From assembly GCA_003265685.1 (NCBI GenBank), contig QJOU01000029.1:23109-87108 (forward strand): DNA of 64,000 bases, given 5' to 3'. The DNA is from Piscinibacter caeni. GTDB lineage: Bacteria > Pseudomonadota > Gammaproteobacteria > Burkholderiales > Burkholderiaceae_C. The notes below the pieces were generated by a model. That model was not told the DNA's origin. It did no database searches and was given only the letters and a program-made list of their open reading frames with translations. Each line of letters starts with the position of its first letter. The first letter of the stretch is position 1. Shown piece by piece: positions 28,225 to 37,823 of the stretch. Made by a program: the position numbers and the translations under genes.

Positions 28225-29498
28225 TGAACCATTCGTTGAACGAACAACTGCAGGCCCGCAAGGCCGCCGCCACCGCGCGCGGCGTCGGCGTGATGGGCAC
28301 CTTCTTCGCCGACCGGGCGAAGAACGCCGAGCTGTGGGACGTGGAGGGCCGGCGCTACATCGATTTCGCCGGCGGCATCGCGGTGATGAACACCGGCCAT
28401 GGCCACCCGAAGGTGGTGGCGGCGATCGAGGCGCAGCTCAAGCGCTTCACCCACACCTGCTGGCAGGTGGTGCCCTACGAGGGTTATGTCGCGCTGGCCG
28501 AGAAGCTCAATGCGCTGACGCCGGGCGCCCACGCCAAGAAGACCGCGTTCTTCTCCACCGGCGCCGAGGCGATCGAGAACGCGATCAAGATCGCCCGCTA
28601 TGCCACCAAGCGCTCGGGCGTGATCGCCTTCTCCGGCGCTTTCCACGGGCGCAGCCTGTTCGCCGTCTCGCTCACCGGCAAGGTGGCGCCCTACAAGGCC
28701 GGCTTCGGGCCCTTCCCGGCCGAGGTCTACCACGCGCCCTTCCCCTGCCACTGCGCCAGCCTGGCCGAGGTGAAGAAGGCCGTTCATCACCTCTTCAAGG
28801 CCGACATCGAGCCCGCGCGCGTGGCGGCGATCGTGTTCGAGCCGGTGCAGGGCGAAGGTGGCTTCAACGTCATCCAGCCCGAGGCCGTGCGCTGGATCCG
28901 CGAGCTGTGCGACGAACACGGCATCGTGATGATCGCCGACGAGATCCAGACCGGCTTCGGCCGCACCGGCACGCTGTTCGCGATGGAGCAGTTCGGCGTG
29001 ATCCCCGACCTGATGACCATCGCCAAGAGCCTGGCCGGCGGCGTGCCGCTGGCGGCCGTCACCGGCAAGGCAGAGATCATGGACGCCCCGGCGCCGGGTG
29101 GCCTGGGCGGCACCTACGCCGGCAACCCGCTGGCCATCGCCGCGGCCCATGCGGTGATCGACGTGATGCGCGAGGAGCAGTTGCCGGCGCGCGGCAAGGT
29201 GCTCGGCGACAAGCTCAAGGCCGCGCTCGAGGCGATGCGTGCCGAGGTGCCGGCGATCGCCGACGTGCGCGGCCTGGGGGCGATGGTGGCCTGCGAGTTC
29301 CGCCGCACCGACGGCTCGCCCGATGCCGACTTCACCAAGCGCGTGCAGGCGCATGCGCTGCAGCAGGGCCTGATCCTGCTGACCTGCGGCGTGGATGCGA
29401 ACGTGCTGCGCTTCCTCTTCCCGCTCACCATCGAGGACGAGGTGTTCGACGAGGCGCTGCAGATCCTGCGCACGGCGCTGCGGGCGGCGCGTTCGTGA
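28224..29498 (+). CDS. gabT: 4-aminobutyrate aminotransferase (GabT/PuuE)
   Basis: The protein has 424 residues from ATG 28224. PLP Lys268 lies in TIAKSLAGG and Asp239 in IADEIQTGFGRTG; the FSTGAEAIENA and FEPVQGEGGF blocks are those of GABA aminotransferase. It moves the amino group of GABA to 2-oxoglutarate, giving succinate semialdehyde. No succinate-semialdehyde dehydrogenase is in the window. It overlaps genes on both sides. Confidence 0.93.
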   Translation: MNHSLNEQLQARKAAATARGVGVMGTFFADRAKNAELWDVEGRRYIDFAGGIAVMNTGHGHPKVVAAIEAQLKRFTHTCWQVVPYEGYVALAEKLNALTPGAHAKKTAFFSTGAEAIENAIKIARYATKRSGVIAFSGAFHGRSLFAVSLTGKVAPYKAGFGPFPAEVYHAPFPCHCASLAEVKKAVHHLFKADIEPARVAAIVFEPVQGEGGFNVIQPEAVRWIRELCDEHGIVMIADEIQTGFGRTGTLFAMEQFGVIPDLMTIAKSLAGGVPLAAVTGKAEIMDAPAPGGLGGTYAGNPLAIAAAHAVIDVMREEQLPARGKVLGDKLKAALEAMRAEVPAIADVRGLGAMVACEFRRTDGSPDADFTKRVQAHALQQGLILLTCGVDANVLRFLFPLTIEDEVFDEALQILRTALRAARS

Positions 29499-30802
29499 GC
29501 GAGGAGATCCCGCAGCGCCTGGCCGCGCAGGGCGTCCACACGCTGATCGCGCAGTTCACCGACCTGAACGGCGTCGCCAAGGGCAAGTTCGTGCCGCTGG
29601 CCGAGTGGCCCGCGCTGCTGGCCACCGGCGCCGGCTTCTCCGGCCCCTCGATCGCCGGCACCGGGCTGCCGCGCATGGGCCCGCGTTCGGAGTACTACGG
29701 CCGCGGCGACGCCGCCACCGCTGTGGCGCTGCCGTGGATGCCGGGGTACGCGCGCGTGGTGTGCGACGGCTTCGTCGACGGCGCGCCCTTCGAGGCCTGC
29801 CCGCGCCAGGTGCTGCGGCGCCAGCTCGCGCGCCTGGCCGAACGCGGCTGGAGCCTGCAGACCGGCATCGAGCCGGAGTTCTTCCTGCTGCGGCGCACGC
29901 CCGAGGGCCGCCTCGTGCCGGGCGACGAACACGACCGGCTCGACAAGCCCTCCTACGACCTGAAGAGCCTGCCGCGCCGCGCGGTGCTGCTGCACGAGCT
30001 GGCCAGCGGGCTGCAGGCCTGCGGGCTCTCGGTGTTCCAGGTCGACCACGAGGACGCGCACGGCCAGTACGAGCTGAACTTCCGCCATGCCGATGCGCTG
30101 GCCAGCGCCGACGCGCTGATGCTGTTCAAGCTCGGCGCCCAGGCCATCGCCGAGCGGCACGGGCTGATCTTCTCGATGATGCCCAAGCCCTTCGCCAACC
30201 AGCCGGGCAGCGGCATGCACTTCCACGTCTCGCTGTGGCAGGGCCCGCACTGCCTGTTCGACGACGCGGCCACGCTGCGCCACTTCGTCGCGGGCGTGCT
30301 GGCGCATTCGGCCGGGCTGGCCGCGCTCGCCGCACCGACCGTCAACTCGTACAAGCGCCTGGTGGTGGGCGAATCGCTCAGCGGCACGAGCTGGGCGCCA
30401 GCCTCGGTGTCGCACGGGCCGAACAACCGCACGGCGCTGGTCCGCACCCTGCCCGGCCGCTTCGAGTGGCGCCTGCCGGACGCCGCGGCCAACCCCTACC
30501 TGGCCACCGCCGGGCTGATCGCCGCCGGGCTGGACGGCCTGGAACGCCGGCTCGACCCCGGACCCGCCGCCGAGGACGACCTGTTCGAGGCCCCACCCGC
30601 GCGGCTGCGCGAGCGCGGCATCGTGCCGCTGCCGCAGAGCCTGGCCGAAGCCGCGACGGCACTCGAGAACGACGCGGTGCTCGGCGCGGCCCTCGGGCCG
30701 CTGCTGACGCGCGAGTTCCTCGCCGCGCGCCGCGCGGAATGGGACGAGTACGCCCGCCACGTGAGCGACTGGGAGCTGCGCCGCTATGGCGAGCGCTTCT
30801 GA
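29495..30802 (+). CDS. Second glutamine-synthetase-like ligase (GlnT/type III-like)
   Basis: The protein has 435 residues from GTG 29495, overlapping the gabT stop. Glutamine-synthetase blocks are present in a diverged form: IEPEFFLLRR, DHEDAHGQYELNF, GSGMHFHVSLW, GPNNRTALVR and RLPDAAANPYLA. It is clearly different from PuuA earlier in the cluster. Enzymes of this group are called type III glutamate-ammonia ligase or gamma-glutamylamide synthetase. In this place it might glutamylate a second amine. The family is certain, the substrate unknown. Confidence 0.85.
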   Translation: MSEEIPQRLAAQGVHTLIAQFTDLNGVAKGKFVPLAEWPALLATGAGFSGPSIAGTGLPRMGPRSEYYGRGDAATAVALPWMPGYARVVCDGFVDGAPFEACPRQVLRRQLARLAERGWSLQTGIEPEFFLLRRTPEGRLVPGDEHDRLDKPSYDLKSLPRRAVLLHELASGLQACGLSVFQVDHEDAHGQYELNFRHADALASADALMLFKLGAQAIAERHGLIFSMMPKPFANQPGSGMHFHVSLWQGPHCLFDDAATLRHFVAGVLAHSAGLAALAAPTVNSYKRLVVGESLSGTSWAPASVSHGPNNRTALVRTLPGRFEWRLPDAAANPYLATAGLIAAGLDGLERRLDPGPAAEDDLFEAPPARLRERGIVPLPQSLAEAATALENDAVLGAALGPLLTREFLAARRAEWDEYARHVSDWELRRYGERF

Positions 30803-31724
30803 GGCGCCCGCGCCCCACCCGCACCTGCCCTGGGCCTCCTACGCCTGCCTCGCGGCCAGCATGGCGCTGGTGGGCAGCTATGTCGGGCTGTCGAAGTGGC
30901 TGGTGCTGATCTTCCCGGTGTTCCTGCTCGCCTGGCTGCGCTTCGGCATCGCGGCGGTGGCGATGGCGCGCTGGGTGCGGCGCGCGCCGGGCGAGGCGCC
31001 GCTGTCACGCCACGACCGGTGGCTGCTGTTCCTCGAATCCTTCTTCGGCAACTTCCTGTTCTCGGTGTGCATGCTGTTCGGCGTGGCGCTCACCTCCGCA
31101 CTGGCGGCCGGCGTGATCATGGCCGCGCTGCCGGGCGTGGTGGCGCTGCTGTCGTGGCTGTTGCTGCGCGAGCGCATCGCAGCGCGCGTGCTCGCCGGCA
31201 TCGCCTGCGCGGTGGGTGGCATCGCGCTCGTCTCGCTGAGCAAGAACGCCGGCGCGGCGCCGGTCTCGCTGTGGGGCAACCTGCTGCTGCTGGGCGCCGT
31301 CACCTGCGAGGCGAGCTACGTGGTGATCGGCAAGAAACTCACCGGGCAGGTCTCGCCCAAGCGCATCAGCGCGCTGATCAACCTGTGGGGCCTGGCGCTC
31401 GTCACGCCCTTCGGGCTGTGGCAGGCGGTCTCGTTCGACTTCGGCGCGGTGGCGCCGGCGCACTGGTGGCTGCTGCTGTTCTATTCGCTGGCCGCCAGCA
31501 TGGTGACCGTGTGGCTGTGGATGACCGGGCTGAAGCATGTGCCCGCCGCCTCGGCGGGCGTGTTCACGGTGATGCTGCCGGTCAGCGCCGCGGCGGTGGG
31601 CGTGCTGTTCCTCGGCGAGCGCTTCAGCGCCGCGCAGGCGGCCGCGTTCGCGCTCGCGCTCGCCGGCGTGGTGCTCGCCACCTGGCCGGCGCGCAGCCCG
31701 CGCACCGAAACCCTCAGGCGCTGA
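30786..31724 (+). CDS. EamA/DMT family transporter
   Basis: The 312-residue protein has about ten hydrophobic helices in two EamA repeats, as in drug/metabolite exporters. The ATG lies inside the end of the ligase gene (17-base overlap), so it is likely the last gene of the amine cluster, and its 3' end overlaps dusA by 11 bases. It may export an amine or amino acid intermediate; there is no direct evidence for the substrate. Confidence 0.85.
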   Translation: MASASEAPAPHPHLPWASYACLAASMALVGSYVGLSKWLVLIFPVFLLAWLRFGIAAVAMARWVRRAPGEAPLSRHDRWLLFLESFFGNFLFSVCMLFGVALTSALAAGVIMAALPGVVALLSWLLLRERIAARVLAGIACAVGGIALVSLSKNAGAAPVSLWGNLLLLGAVTCEASYVVIGKKLTGQVSPKRISALINLWGLALVTPFGLWQAVSFDFGAVAPAHWWLLLFYSLAASMVTVWLWMTGLKHVPAASAGVFTVMLPVSAAAVGVLFLGERFSAAQAAAFALALAGVVLATWPARSPRTETLRR

Positions 31725-32760
31725 GGCCCTCGGCCTCGGCCGGGTGGCGGCGCGCCTGCGCCGCGAGCCCGGCCACCACCGCGGGCGGCTGGTCCTTCAG
31801 GCGGTGGTCGGACCACACCTGGCGCCAGCGCCGCGCCCCGGGCTGGCCGTTCCAGAGGCCGAGCATGTGGCGCGCCACGCGCGGCCAGGGTTCGCCGGCA
31901 CGCTGCTGGCGCTCCATGTACTCGACCATCGCCGCCTCGACTGCCTCGCGGCTGCTCGCACGCGGCTCGGCACCGAGGAAGTGCTCGTCCCAGCCGGACA
32001 TCAGCCAGGGGTGGTGGTAGGCCTCGCGGCCGACCATCGCGCCGTCCACCACGGCCAGCTGCTCGGCGATCTGCGCATCGCTGGCGAGGCCGCCGTTGAG
32101 CGCGATGGTCAGCGCGGGGAAGTCCGCCTTCAGCCGCCGCACCACTTCGTAGCGCAGCGGCGGGATCTCGCGGTTCTGCTTCGGGCTCAGGCCCTGCAGC
32201 CAGGCGTTGCGGGCGTGCACGATGAACACGGCACAGCCGGCCGCGGCGACGGTGCCGACGAAATCGCGCACGAAGCCGTAGTCCTCGCCCTTGTCGATGC
32301 CGATGCGGTGCTTCACCGTCACCGGGATGGCCACCGCCTCGCGCATCGCCTTCACGCCCTCGGCCACCAGCGCCGGCTCGGCCATCAGGCAGGCGCCGAA
32401 CGCGCCGCGCTGCACGCGCTCGCTCGGGCAACCGCAGTTCAGGTTGATCTCGTCGTAGCCCCAGCGCTCGCCGAGCCGCGCGGCGGCGGCCAGGTCGGCC
32501 GGCTCGCTGCCGCCGAGTTGCAGCGCGAGCGGGTGCTCGGCGTCGTCATGGTCGAGGTGGCGCGGCACGTAGCCATGCAGCAGCGCGCCGGTGGTCACCA
32601 TCTCGGTGTAGAGCCGCGTGCGGTGGGTGATCAGGCGGTGGAAGTAGCGGCAGTGGCGATCGGTCCAGTCCATCATCGGAGCGACGGAGAGGCGCCAGGG
32701 GCTGGGCGGGGGAGCGGAAGACAAGGGTCTGTGGCGTGAGTCGGTCGGTCGAAGCGCCAT
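31714..32760 (-). CDS. dusA: tRNA-dihydrouridine synthase A
   Basis: The protein has 348 residues from the ATG at 32760. The TIM-barrel start [19 protein letters not shown], the active-site Cys111 in [10 protein letters not shown], and VKHRIGID are those of the DusA subgroup, which reduces U20/U20a in tRNA with FMN and NADPH. The normal motif NVGCPS reads NCGCPS here, with an extra Cys. A frame extension to 32814 would add a poor N-terminus. Confidence 0.93.
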   Translation of the reverse strand: MALRPTDSRHRPLSSAPPPSPWRLSVAPMMDWTDRHCRYFHRLITHRTRLYTEMVTTGALLHGYVPRHLDHDDAEHPLALQLGGSEPADLAAAARLGERWGYDEINLNCGCPSERVQRGAFGACLMAEPALVAEGVKAMREAVAIPVTVKHRIGIDKGEDYGFVRDFVGTVAAAGCAVFIVHARNAWLQGLSPKQNREIPPLRYEVVRRLKADFPALTIALNGGLASDAQIAEQLAVVDGAMVGREAYHHPWLMSGWDEHFLGAEPRASSREAVEAAMVEYMERQQRAGEPWPRVARHMLGLWNGQPGARRWRQVWSDHRLKDQPPAVVAGLAAQARRHPAEAEGLSA

Positions 32761-32891
32761 TGTCCGCGCTTCGACCCCGCTGCGGGCAGGGTCTAGGCAT
32801 GACCGTGCCGGCACCGGAGAGGCGGCGAGTACCCTGCGCGCTCCGCGGGGCCCGAGCCAGCGGCAGCGCGGTCATTGGAGGAGAAGCAACG

Positions 32892-33353
32892 ATGGCGAGC
32901 CTGCAGATCAACGGCACGTCGATGAACGTCGACGCCCCCGGCGACACACCCCTGCTGTGGGTGCTGCGCGACCACCTCGGCCTCACCGGCACCAAGTTCG
33001 GTTGCGGCGGCGCCCATTGCGGCGCCTGCACGATCCACCTCGACGGCGCGCCGGTGCGCGGCTGCCAGACGCCGCTCTCCGCGGCGCAGGGCAAGAAGAT
33101 CACCACCATCGAGGGCATCGGCGCCACGAAGGTCGGCAAGGCGGTGCAGAACGCCTGGCTCGCGATCGGCGTGCCGCAGTGCGGCTACTGCCAGGCCGGG
33201 CAGATCATGAGCGCCACGGCGCTGCTGGCGGGCAACCCCAGGCCGAGCGACGCCGAGATCGACGGCGCGATGAGCGGCAACCTGTGCCGCTGCGGCACCT
33301 ACACCCGCATCCGCAGCGCGATCAAGGTCGCGGCCGGCATCAAGGAGGCATGA
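32892..33353 (+). CDS. iorA: Isoquinoline 1-oxidoreductase-type alpha subunit (2Fe-2S protein)
   Basis: The protein has 153 residues from ATG 32892, with GGAGGAG upstream. An N-terminal plant-type ferredoxin domain holds the first cluster ([11 protein letters not shown] and a later Cys). The helical second domain holds QCGYCQAGQ and CRCGTY for the second 2Fe-2S cluster. This is the electron-transfer subunit of two-subunit aldehyde/isoquinoline oxidoreductases. Its end overlaps the start of the large subunit. Confidence 0.9.
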   Translation: MASLQINGTSMNVDAPGDTPLLWVLRDHLGLTGTKFGCGGAHCGACTIHLDGAPVRGCQTPLSAAQGKKITTIEGIGATKVGKAVQNAWLAIGVPQCGYCQAGQIMSATALLAGNPRPSDAEIDGAMSGNLCRCGTYTRIRSAIKVAAGIKEA

Positions 33354-35671
33354 TGGAACTGCACGACCTGATCCGCGCCGGCGGGCTGTCCGCCGCCCCC
33401 AGCCGCCGCCGCTTCCTGCAGGCCGCACCGCTCGCCGGCCTGGTGCTCGGCATCGGCCTGCCCGGCGTGGCGCTCGGCGCCGACGAACCGAAGAAGTACG
33501 GCGGCGACGCCATGCCCAACGGCCTGCGCGACAGCCCGAAGCTGTTCGTCGCGATCGCCCCCGACGGCACGGTCACGATCGTCGTGGCCCGCTCCGAGAT
33601 GGGCCAGGGCGTGCGCACCAGCCTGCCGCGCATCGCCGCCGACGAACTGGAGGCCGACTACCAGCGCGTGCGCGTCGCCCAGGCGCCCGGCGACGAGCCG
33701 AAATACGGCAACCAGGACACCGACGGCTCGCGCACCACGCGCCACTGGTTCGAGCCGCTGCGCCGCTGCGGCGCGGCCGCGCGCCAGATGCTCGAGCAGG
33801 CCGCGGCCGCGCAGTGGAAGGTGCCGCTGGCCGAGGTGCAGGCACGCAACCACGAGGTGGTGCACGGCCCGAGCGGCCGGCGCCTCGGCTACGGCGCGCT
33901 CGCCGCCGCGGCGGCCCGGCTCGAGGTGCCGCCGCGTGAATCGCTCAGGCTGAAGGACCCGTCCGCCTTCCGCTACATCGGCAAGAACGACCCGGCGCTG
34001 ACCGACGGGCCGGTGATCGTGAACGGCCAGTCGCAGTTCGGCATCGACACCCGGCTGCCGGGCATGCTGTACGCCGTCATCGCCCGGCCGCCGGTGCTCG
34101 GCGGCAAGCTCAAGGGCTTCGACGCGGCCGAGGCGCTCAAGGTGCCCGGCGTGGTGAAGGTGTTCGCGCTCGAAGGCACGCCACCGCCCTCGGAGTTCAT
34201 GCCGGTGGGCGGCGTGGTGGTGGTGGGCCGCGACACCTGGGCCGCGATCAAGGGCCGCAACGCGCTGAAGATCGACTGGGACGACGGTCCGCACGGCAGC
34301 TACGACTCCGAGGCCTTCCGCACCGAGCTCGAGGCCGCGGTGAAGAAACCCGGCGGCAAGGTGGTGCGCAACGAGGGTGATGCCTACGCCGCGCTGGCCG
34401 GCGCCGCCACGCGCTACGAGGCCGACTACTACGTGCCGCACTACGCCCACGCCACGATGGAGTGCCCGGCCGCGACGGCCCGCATCGTCGACGGCGCCTG
34501 CGAGATCTGGGCGCCGAGCCAGTCGCCGCAGGCCGCGCGCGACCGCGTCGCCAAGCGCCTGGGCCTCGCGCCCGACAAGGTGACGGTGAACGTGACGCTG
34601 CTGGGCGGCGGCTTCGGCCGCAAGTCGAAGGCGGATTTCGTCGTCGAGGCGGCGCTGGTGTCCCGGGAGATGGACGGCAAGCCGGTCAAGCTGACCTGGA
34701 CGCGCGAGGACGACCTGCACAACGACTACTTCCACACCGTCACCGCGCAGCACCTGGAGGCCGGGCTGGATGCCGGCGGCAAGGTGGTGGCCTGGCTGCA
34801 CCGGGCCGCCGAGCCGACCATCGTCTCGATCTTCGCGCCCGACCCGAAGGTGCTGGCGGTGTTCGAGCTCGGCCTGGGGCTGACCGGCATGCCCTACCAG
34901 ATCCCGAACGTGCGCATCGAGAACCCGGAGGCCGTGGCGCACACCCGCATCGGCTGGCTGCGCTCGGTGAACAACATCCAGCACGCGTTCGCGGCGCAGT
35001 CCTTCATCGCCGAGATCGCCGCGGCGCAGGGCAAGGACCACCGCGACTTCCTGCTCGCGCTGCTCGGGCCGGACCGCAAGCTCGACCCGGTCAAGCTCGG
35101 CGAGCCCTGGAACCACGGCGAATCGCCCGAGCGCTACCCGATCGACACCGGCCGGCTGCGCAAGGTGATCGAGCGCGTCACGCAGGAGGCCGGCTGGGGC
35201 CGCAAGCTGCCCGCCGGCCAGGGGCTGGGGCTGGCGGCGCACTACAGCTTCGTCAGCTACATGGCGGCGGTGGTGGAGGTGACGGTCACGCCGCGCGGCG
35301 AGGTGGTGGTGCCGCGGGTGGACATCGCGGTGGACTGCGGCACGACGATCAACCCCGACCGCGTGCGCTCGCAGCTCGAGGGTGCCTGCGTGATGGGGCT
35401 GAGCCAGGCGATGGTCAGCGAGATCACCTTCAAGAACGGCCGCGCGCAGCAGGACAACTTCCACCAGTACGAGATCATGCGCATGAACGCCGCGCCGCGG
35501 CGCATCGTGGTGCACTTCGTCGACTCGGGCTCGTACGACGCGCCGCTGGGCGGCGTCGGCGAACCCGGCGTGCCGGTGATCGCCCCGGCGCTGATGAACG
35601 CGATCCACGCGGCGACGGGGCGGCGCATCCGCCGGCTGCCGCTGCGAGACCAGCTCTCGGCACCGGTCTGA
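33353..35671 (+). CDS. iorB: Isoquinoline 1-oxidoreductase-type beta subunit (molybdopterin-binding, Tat-exported)
   Basis: The protein has 772 residues. Two ATGs lie in tandem (33350, 33353); the second has better spacing to GGAGG. A Tat signal (RRRFLQ followed by a hydrophobic stretch, residues 17-40) shows export of the folded complex. The Moco-binding motif GGGFGRKSKAD and the catalytic-Glu motif GVGEPGVP are present, as in xanthine-oxidase-family enzymes. The reaction is hydroxylation of an N-heterocycle or oxidation of an aldehyde. No XdhC-type maturation gene lies nearby. Confidence 0.9.
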   Translation: MELHDLIRAGGLSAAPSRRRFLQAAPLAGLVLGIGLPGVALGADEPKKYGGDAMPNGLRDSPKLFVAIAPDGTVTIVVARSEMGQGVRTSLPRIAADELEADYQRVRVAQAPGDEPKYGNQDTDGSRTTRHWFEPLRRCGAAARQMLEQAAAAQWKVPLAEVQARNHEVVHGPSGRRLGYGALAAAAARLEVPPRESLRLKDPSAFRYIGKNDPALTDGPVIVNGQSQFGIDTRLPGMLYAVIARPPVLGGKLKGFDAAEALKVPGVVKVFALEGTPPPSEFMPVGGVVVVGRDTWAAIKGRNALKIDWDDGPHGSYDSEAFRTELEAAVKKPGGKVVRNEGDAYAALAGAATRYEADYYVPHYAHATMECPAATARIVDGACEIWAPSQSPQAARDRVAKRLGLAPDKVTVNVTLLGGGFGRKSKADFVVEAALVSREMDGKPVKLTWTREDDLHNDYFHTVTAQHLEAGLDAGGKVVAWLHRAAEPTIVSIFAPDPKVLAVFELGLGLTGMPYQIPNVRIENPEAVAHTRIGWLRSVNNIQHAFAAQSFIAEIAAAQGKDHRDFLLALLGPDRKLDPVKLGEPWNHGESPERYPIDTGRLRKVIERVTQEAGWGRKLPAGQGLGLAAHYSFVSYMAAVVEVTVTPRGEVVVPRVDIAVDCGTTINPDRVRSQLEGACVMGLSQAMVSEITFKNGRAQQDNFHQYEIMRMNAAPRRIVVHFVDSGSYDAPLGGVGEPGVPVIAPALMNAIHAATGRRIRRLPLRDQLSAPV

Positions 35672-35672
35672 C

Positions 35673-35921
35673 TCAGCGCGCCCGCGCCATCACGACTAGG
35701 ATCGCATCGACCTTCTGCGCCAGCACCGCCACGTCGTCGCGCAGTCCGTCGATGCCGTCCTGCAGCGGGTCGCCCTCGGGCGGCGCGGCGGCCGTCGTCG
35801 CGCCCTCGTCGGGCGCGGGCTGCAGGTCGGCGTGCAGCTGCTGCAGGCCCCAGCCGATCCAGGCCAGCGCGGCGAGCACGGCCAGGCGCCACGCCCGATC
35901 GAACCATTTCTCGAAGTCCAT
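35673..35921 (-). CDS. Small hypothetical membrane-anchored protein
   Basis: The protein has 82 residues from ATG 35921. One hydrophobic helix (about residues 11-26) follows a short acidic/aromatic N-terminus MDFEKWFDRAWR. The rest is an acidic linker (about 33-57) and a C-terminal helix with regular Leu/Val/Ile spacing (QDGIDGLRDDVAVLAQKVDA), possibly a coiled coil. I do not recognise a family. It sits one base from the iorB stop on the opposite strand. Confidence 0.65.
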   Translation of the reverse strand: MDFEKWFDRAWRLAVLAALAWIGWGLQQLHADLQPAPDEGATTAAAPPEGDPLQDGIDGLRDDVAVLAQKVDAILVVMARAR

Positions 35922-35953
35922 GCACCGATCGTAAGCCGGCGCGGTCCCGGTCT

Positions 35954-36853
35954 TCAGCGCGGCCCGCGCGAGGCCGCCAGCAAGGCGGCGGCCATGAGCG
36001 CCATGCCCGCCCATTGCACGCCGTCCAGCCATCGGCCGCACACCAGCGCATCGAGCAGCACCGCCGTGGCCGGGTAGACGAACTGCAGGGTCGCCACCCG
36101 GCCGGCGGGCAGCCGCACGACGCCGGCGTACCACAGCACGTAGGCCAGCCCGGTGTGCACGACGCCGAGCCCGGCCAGCCAGCCCCAGGCCGCGGCGGCA
36201 GGCCAGCCGTTGGCGACCGGCCACCAGGCCAGCGCGAGCGTGCCGACGGCGCATTGCCACCAGGCCAGCGCCAGCGGGCCGGCCCCCTGCGCCCGGCGTG
36301 CGAACAGCACCACGCCGGCATAACAGACCGAGCTGGCCAGGCTCAGCACCACCCCGAACGCCGTGCCGCCCCCCGCGGTGGCCTCGCCCGGCGACGCCAG
36401 CCCCGAGACCAGCGCCAGCCCGAGCAGGGCCACTGCGGCGGCGAGGCCCTGTCGCATCGACACCCGCTCGCCCAGGAACAGCACGCCGATCACCATCACC
36501 CAGAACGGCTGCACGTGCACCACCACGGTCGCCACGCCGATGCCGGCGCTCGCCAGGCCGGCGAAGAACAGCGCCCAGCTCGCCACCATCAGCGCGCCGG
36601 CGGCCAAGGCCGCGGCGAGCGTGCGGGCCGGCAGGCGCAGTTCGCCGGCCCGGCGCGTGGCCAGCATCCAGGCGCTCAGCGCGAGCAGGCCGAACAGGCA
36701 GCGGAACCACACCGCCGTCAGCGGATGGGCCCCGGCGCGCTCCAGGAACAGGCCAATGCTGCCGAGCAGCACGCCGGCCGAGCCCAGCAGCAGCGCCCCC
36801 TGCTGCGGGCGTGCCGGCGGCGACAGGGCGGAGGCGGCGGTGGCGGTGGACAT
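35954..36853 (-). CDS. EamA/DMT family transporter
   Basis: The 299-residue protein has about ten membrane helices in two EamA halves (GVLLGSIGLFLER at the start, LGLALVSGL in the middle). It is divergent from a LysR gene with 87 bp between them, the usual arrangement for a LysR-controlled exporter. The substrate is unknown. Confidence 0.87.
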   Translation of the reverse strand: MSTATAASALSPPARPQQGALLLGSAGVLLGSIGLFLERAGAHPLTAVWFRCLFGLLALSAWMLATRRAGELRLPARTLAAALAAGALMVASWALFFAGLASAGIGVATVVVHVQPFWVMVIGVLFLGERVSMRQGLAAAVALLGLALVSGLASPGEATAGGGTAFGVVLSLASSVCYAGVVLFARRAQGAGPLALAWWQCAVGTLALAWWPVANGWPAAAAWGWLAGLGVVHTGLAYVLWYAGVVRLPAGRVATLQFVYPATAVLLDALVCGRWLDGVQWAGMALMAAALLAASRGPR

Positions 36854-36910
36854 GCCGGCATGCTCGGCCTCGACGCCAGCCCCGTAAAGCGGATAGATTG
36901 ACGCTTTATC

Positions 36911-36925
36911 ATTCGTTTATCGAAT
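36911..36925. promoter_or_regulatory. LysR-type operator between eamA and lysR
   Basis: ATTCG-TTTAT-CGAAT is a perfect 5-bp inverted repeat with the T-N11-A form of LysR boxes (T at 36912, A at 36924). It lies 16 bp before the LysR start and about 58 bp before the eamA start. Confidence 0.6.
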
Positions 36926-36940
36926 GCTGTTGCCGGCCCC

Positions 36941-37801
36941 ATGCCCTCCTCCGACCTGCAGCTCGACTGGCTGCGCGCCTTCGTCGCCGTGGTCGACAGC
37001 GGCTCGCTGACCGCCGCCGCCCCGGCGGTGCACCGCTCGCAGTCGGCCGTCAGCATGCAGATCCGCAAGCTCGAGGAGGCCGTCGGCCGGCCGGTGCTCT
37101 CGCGCGGGCCGCGCCACCTCGATCTCACCGACACCGGGCGCGAACTGCTGCCGCACGCGCGCCGGCTGCTGGCCGACCATGCCGAGGCGCTGCAGGCGAT
37201 CTCGGGCCGGGCGCTGTCGGGGCGGGTGCGGCTGGGCGTGCCCGACGACTACGCGGCGCGTTACCTCACCCCGGTGCTGAAGAGCTTCGCGGCGCGCCAC
37301 GCCGGCGTCGAGATCGAGCTGGATTGCGAGCAGTCCACGGTGCTGGTGCCGCGGGTGCAGCGCGACGAACTGGACCTGGCGCTGGTCTCGCGCCCGCGCG
37401 CGAACCTCGGCACCCTGCTGTTCGAGGAGCCGCTGGTGTGGGTCGGCGCGTCGGCCTTCGAGGCCTGGCGGCGCGAGCCGCTGCCGGTGGCGATGTACGA
37501 GGCCGGCTCGCTGGCGCGGCGCGACGCGGCGCAGGCCCTGGCGGCGCTCGGCCGGCCCTACCGCGTCGTCTACAACAGCTCCAGCCTGGCCGGCCAGCTG
37601 GCCGCGGTGGAGAGCGGGCTCGCGGTGGCGGTGCTGACGCGCTGCAGCGTGCCGCCCGGGCTGGAGGTGCTGGGCGAGCGCCACGGCCTGCCGCCGCTCG
37701 GCCGCATGGAGGTGGCCGTGCTGCGCAGCAAGGCCTCGCGGCGCAACCCGGCGGTCGATGCGCTGCACGCGCTGGTCGTGCAGACACTGGCCCGGCGCTG
37801 A
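36941..37801 (+). CDS. LysR family transcriptional regulator
   Basis: The 286-residue protein has an N-terminal winged helix (LDWLRAFVAVVDSGSLTAAA, then QSAVSMQIRKLEEAVG), with a substrate-binding domain from about residue 88 (GRVRLGVPDDYAARYLTPVL). It probably controls the divergent EamA exporter gene and itself through the inverted repeat in between. The inducer is unknown. Confidence 0.93.
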   Translation: MPSSDLQLDWLRAFVAVVDSGSLTAAAPAVHRSQSAVSMQIRKLEEAVGRPVLSRGPRHLDLTDTGRELLPHARRLLADHAEALQAISGRALSGRVRLGVPDDYAARYLTPVLKSFAARHAGVEIELDCEQSTVLVPRVQRDELDLALVSRPRANLGTLLFEEPLVWVGASAFEAWRREPLPVAMYEAGSLARRDAAQALAALGRPYRVVYNSSSLAGQLAAVESGLAVAVLTRCSVPPGLEVLGERHGLPPLGRMEVAVLRSKASRRNPAVDALHALVVQTLARR

Positions 37802-37823
37802 GTGCCGGGCCGCGCCGGCGCGC

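Noticed and set aside
33299..35608. A 769-codon minus-strand frame opposite iorB
   Set aside because: It has no recognisable domain and is fully covered by the molybdo-enzyme gene.
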